A DNA stretch of 6,530 nucleotides from Candidatus Acetothermia bacterium JdFR-47 (GTDB lineage Bacteria > Bipolaricaulota > Bipolaricaulia > Bipolaricaulales > Bipolaricaulaceae): the NCBI GenBank assembly GCA_002011415.1, contig MTNI01000001.1:16446-22975 (forward strand). Reading direction: 5' to 3'. Position 1 is the stretch's first letter. Each line of letters starts with the position of its first letter. A program made the position numbers and the translations under genes. The notes beneath the pieces are model-generated. The model did no database searches. It was not told the origin of the DNA and saw only the letters and a program-made list of their open reading frames with translations. Shown here one piece after another: positions 5,703 to 6,530 of the stretch.

Positions 5703-6530
5703 ATGTCCGACGTGATGCGAGTTCAGCCACTTCCGGTTCTCCTTGATTGGATGCTAAAGGAACTTAAGGCCCGGGATTCCATATTCGGGATCCACCGTTC
5801 CCTGTTCTACATCCCACGTCCCGATGTCCCCTACGTTATCGACGATTTCCTCGGACACCGCCTGGCAACCCCGATCGGCCCGGCGGCCGGGCCTCATACC
5901 CAGCTTACTCAGAATATCGTCTGCGCCTGGCTCTCTGGCGGGCGGTTCATCGAGCTTAAGACCGTCCAGATCATGGACGAGCTCGAGATCCCCCGGCCCT
6001 GCATCGACATGGAGGACGAGGGCTATAACGTGGAGTGGTCCCAGGAGCTGAAGCTTGCCCAGTCCGCCGGGGAGTACATCAAGGCCTGGGTGCTCATCCA
6101 CATCCTGCGCCGGGTGTTGGGGTACGAGGGCCAAGTCCCCTTTGGCACGATCTTCAACATGTCCGTGGGCTACAACTTGGAGGGGATCAAGAGCCCGCCC
6201 ATGACCAGGTTCATGGATCGGCTCTGCGACGCCAGCGAGGAGATCGCCGACATCCAGGCGGAGCTAAAGAGGACGTTCCCCCAGTTTGCGGACCTGGAGA
6301 TACCTGCCCGGATCACGGACAACGTCACCTTGTCCACCATGCACGGCTGTCCCCCCGACGAAATCGAAAAGATCGCTCGGTACCTCCTGGAGGAGCGGGG
6401 CCTTCACACCTTCGTCAAGCTGAACCCCACGTTGCTCGGGAAAGACGAGGTGATGCGCATCCTCCACGACGACCTGGGCTTTCGGGAGATCGAGATCCCC
6501 GACTCGGTGTTCGAGCACGATCTCCAGTAC
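5703..6530 (+). CDS. ygfK: Putative selenate reductase subunit YgfK (5' part, runs off window)
   Basis: First 276 codons of a large flavoprotein (about 1,030 residues in E. coli); no stop appears before the window ends. The visible part is the N-terminal dihydroorotate-dehydrogenase-like barrel. Landmarks are PIGPAAGPHTQLTQNI (57-72), FIELKTVQ (82-89), FNMSVGYNLEGIK (151-163), TLSTMHGCPPDEIE (209-222) and FVKLNPTLLG (237-246), all shared with E. coli YgfK. A GltD-like FAD/NAD(P)H domain with iron-sulfur sites is expected downstream but cannot be seen. The ATG at 5703 is preferred over the one at 5715 because MSDVMR aligns with the E. coli N-terminus (MGDIMR) and a G-rich ribosome binding region lies about seven bases upstream. 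The likely role is an NAD(P)H-linked redox step in anaerobic purine or selenium-dependent hydroxylase metabolism; 'selenate reductase' is a historical label. The first 120 or so bases are about 52% GC, lower than neighbouring genes, then return to the local level. Confidence 0.95.
   Translation, partial: MSDVMRVQPLPVLLDWMLKELKARDSIFGIHRSLFYIPRPDVPYVIDDFLGHRLATPIGPAAGPHTQLTQNIVCAWLSGGRFIELKTVQIMDELEIPRPCIDMEDEGYNVEWSQELKLAQSAGEYIKAWVLIHILRRVLGYEGQVPFGTIFNMSVGYNLEGIKSPPMTRFMDRLCDASEEIADIQAELKRTFPQFADLEIPARITDNVTLSTMHGCPPDEIEKIARYLLEERGLHTFVKLNPTLLGKDEVMRILHDDLGFREIEIPDSVFEHDLQY

Noticed and set aside
4906..5730. 274-codon minus-strand open frame
   Set aside because: It is the antisense shadow of ssnA; the + strand frame holds all metal-binding motifs.
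5754..6134. 126-codon minus-strand open frame
   Set aside because: It is the antisense shadow of ygfK, whose + strand frame has strong conserved motifs through the same bases.
4300..6530. In-frame UGA selenocysteine codon in ssnA or ygfK
   Set aside because: The selenium link of these families made this worth checking, but the only in-frame TGA is the natural stop of ssnA at 5620-5622, which matches the family length, and none occurs in the visible part of ygfK.

Overview
The window is a GC-rich (roughly 65% by eye), tightly packed bacterial segment with six protein genes, all on the + strand and almost without spacers. The first and last genes run off the window edges. G/C-ending codons dominate and there are no RNA genes, insertion sequences or CRISPR arrays. 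The taxon cannot be fixed from the sequence. The gene content suggests an anaerobic or facultative bacterium that uses purines, and the substrate-binding protein has a plain Sec signal with no lipobox, which fits a diderm cell better than a Gram-positive one. This is inference.

Bases 1-4243 hold a BMP/NupNOPQ-type ABC importer. In order these are the 3' part of a double-domain ATPase (1-1011), two inner-membrane permeases (1008-2123 and 2090-3019) and a periplasmic substrate-binding protein of the basic-membrane-protein family (3092-4243). The first three genes overlap (4 and 34 bases) and are probably translationally coupled. The binding-protein gene comes last, after a 72-base gap. It has its own strong ribosome binding site, a possible internal promoter upstream in the preceding gene, and a perfect 13-bp hairpin right after its stop. 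Characterised members of this transporter family carry purine nucleosides or nucleobases.

Bases 4300-6530 hold ssnA (a complete amidohydrolase) and the first 276 codons of ygfK (a dihydroorotate-dehydrogenase-like flavoprotein called 'putative selenate reductase subunit' in databases). The ygfK reading frame has no stop before the window ends. In Escherichia coli ssnA and ygfK lie beside the molybdenum hydroxylase genes ygfM and xdhD. In other bacteria they mark loci tied to selenium-dependent molybdenum hydroxylases and anaerobic purine/uric acid breakdown.

Read together, the window looks like the uptake arm and the first catabolic genes of an anaerobic purine-utilisation locus: the importer brings in a purine, and SsnA and YgfK act on it or on its breakdown products. 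The most useful next view is the sequence to the right of 6530, where the rest of ygfK and possibly xdh-type hydroxylase, dihydropyrimidinase-like or carbamoyltransferase-like genes would be expected.
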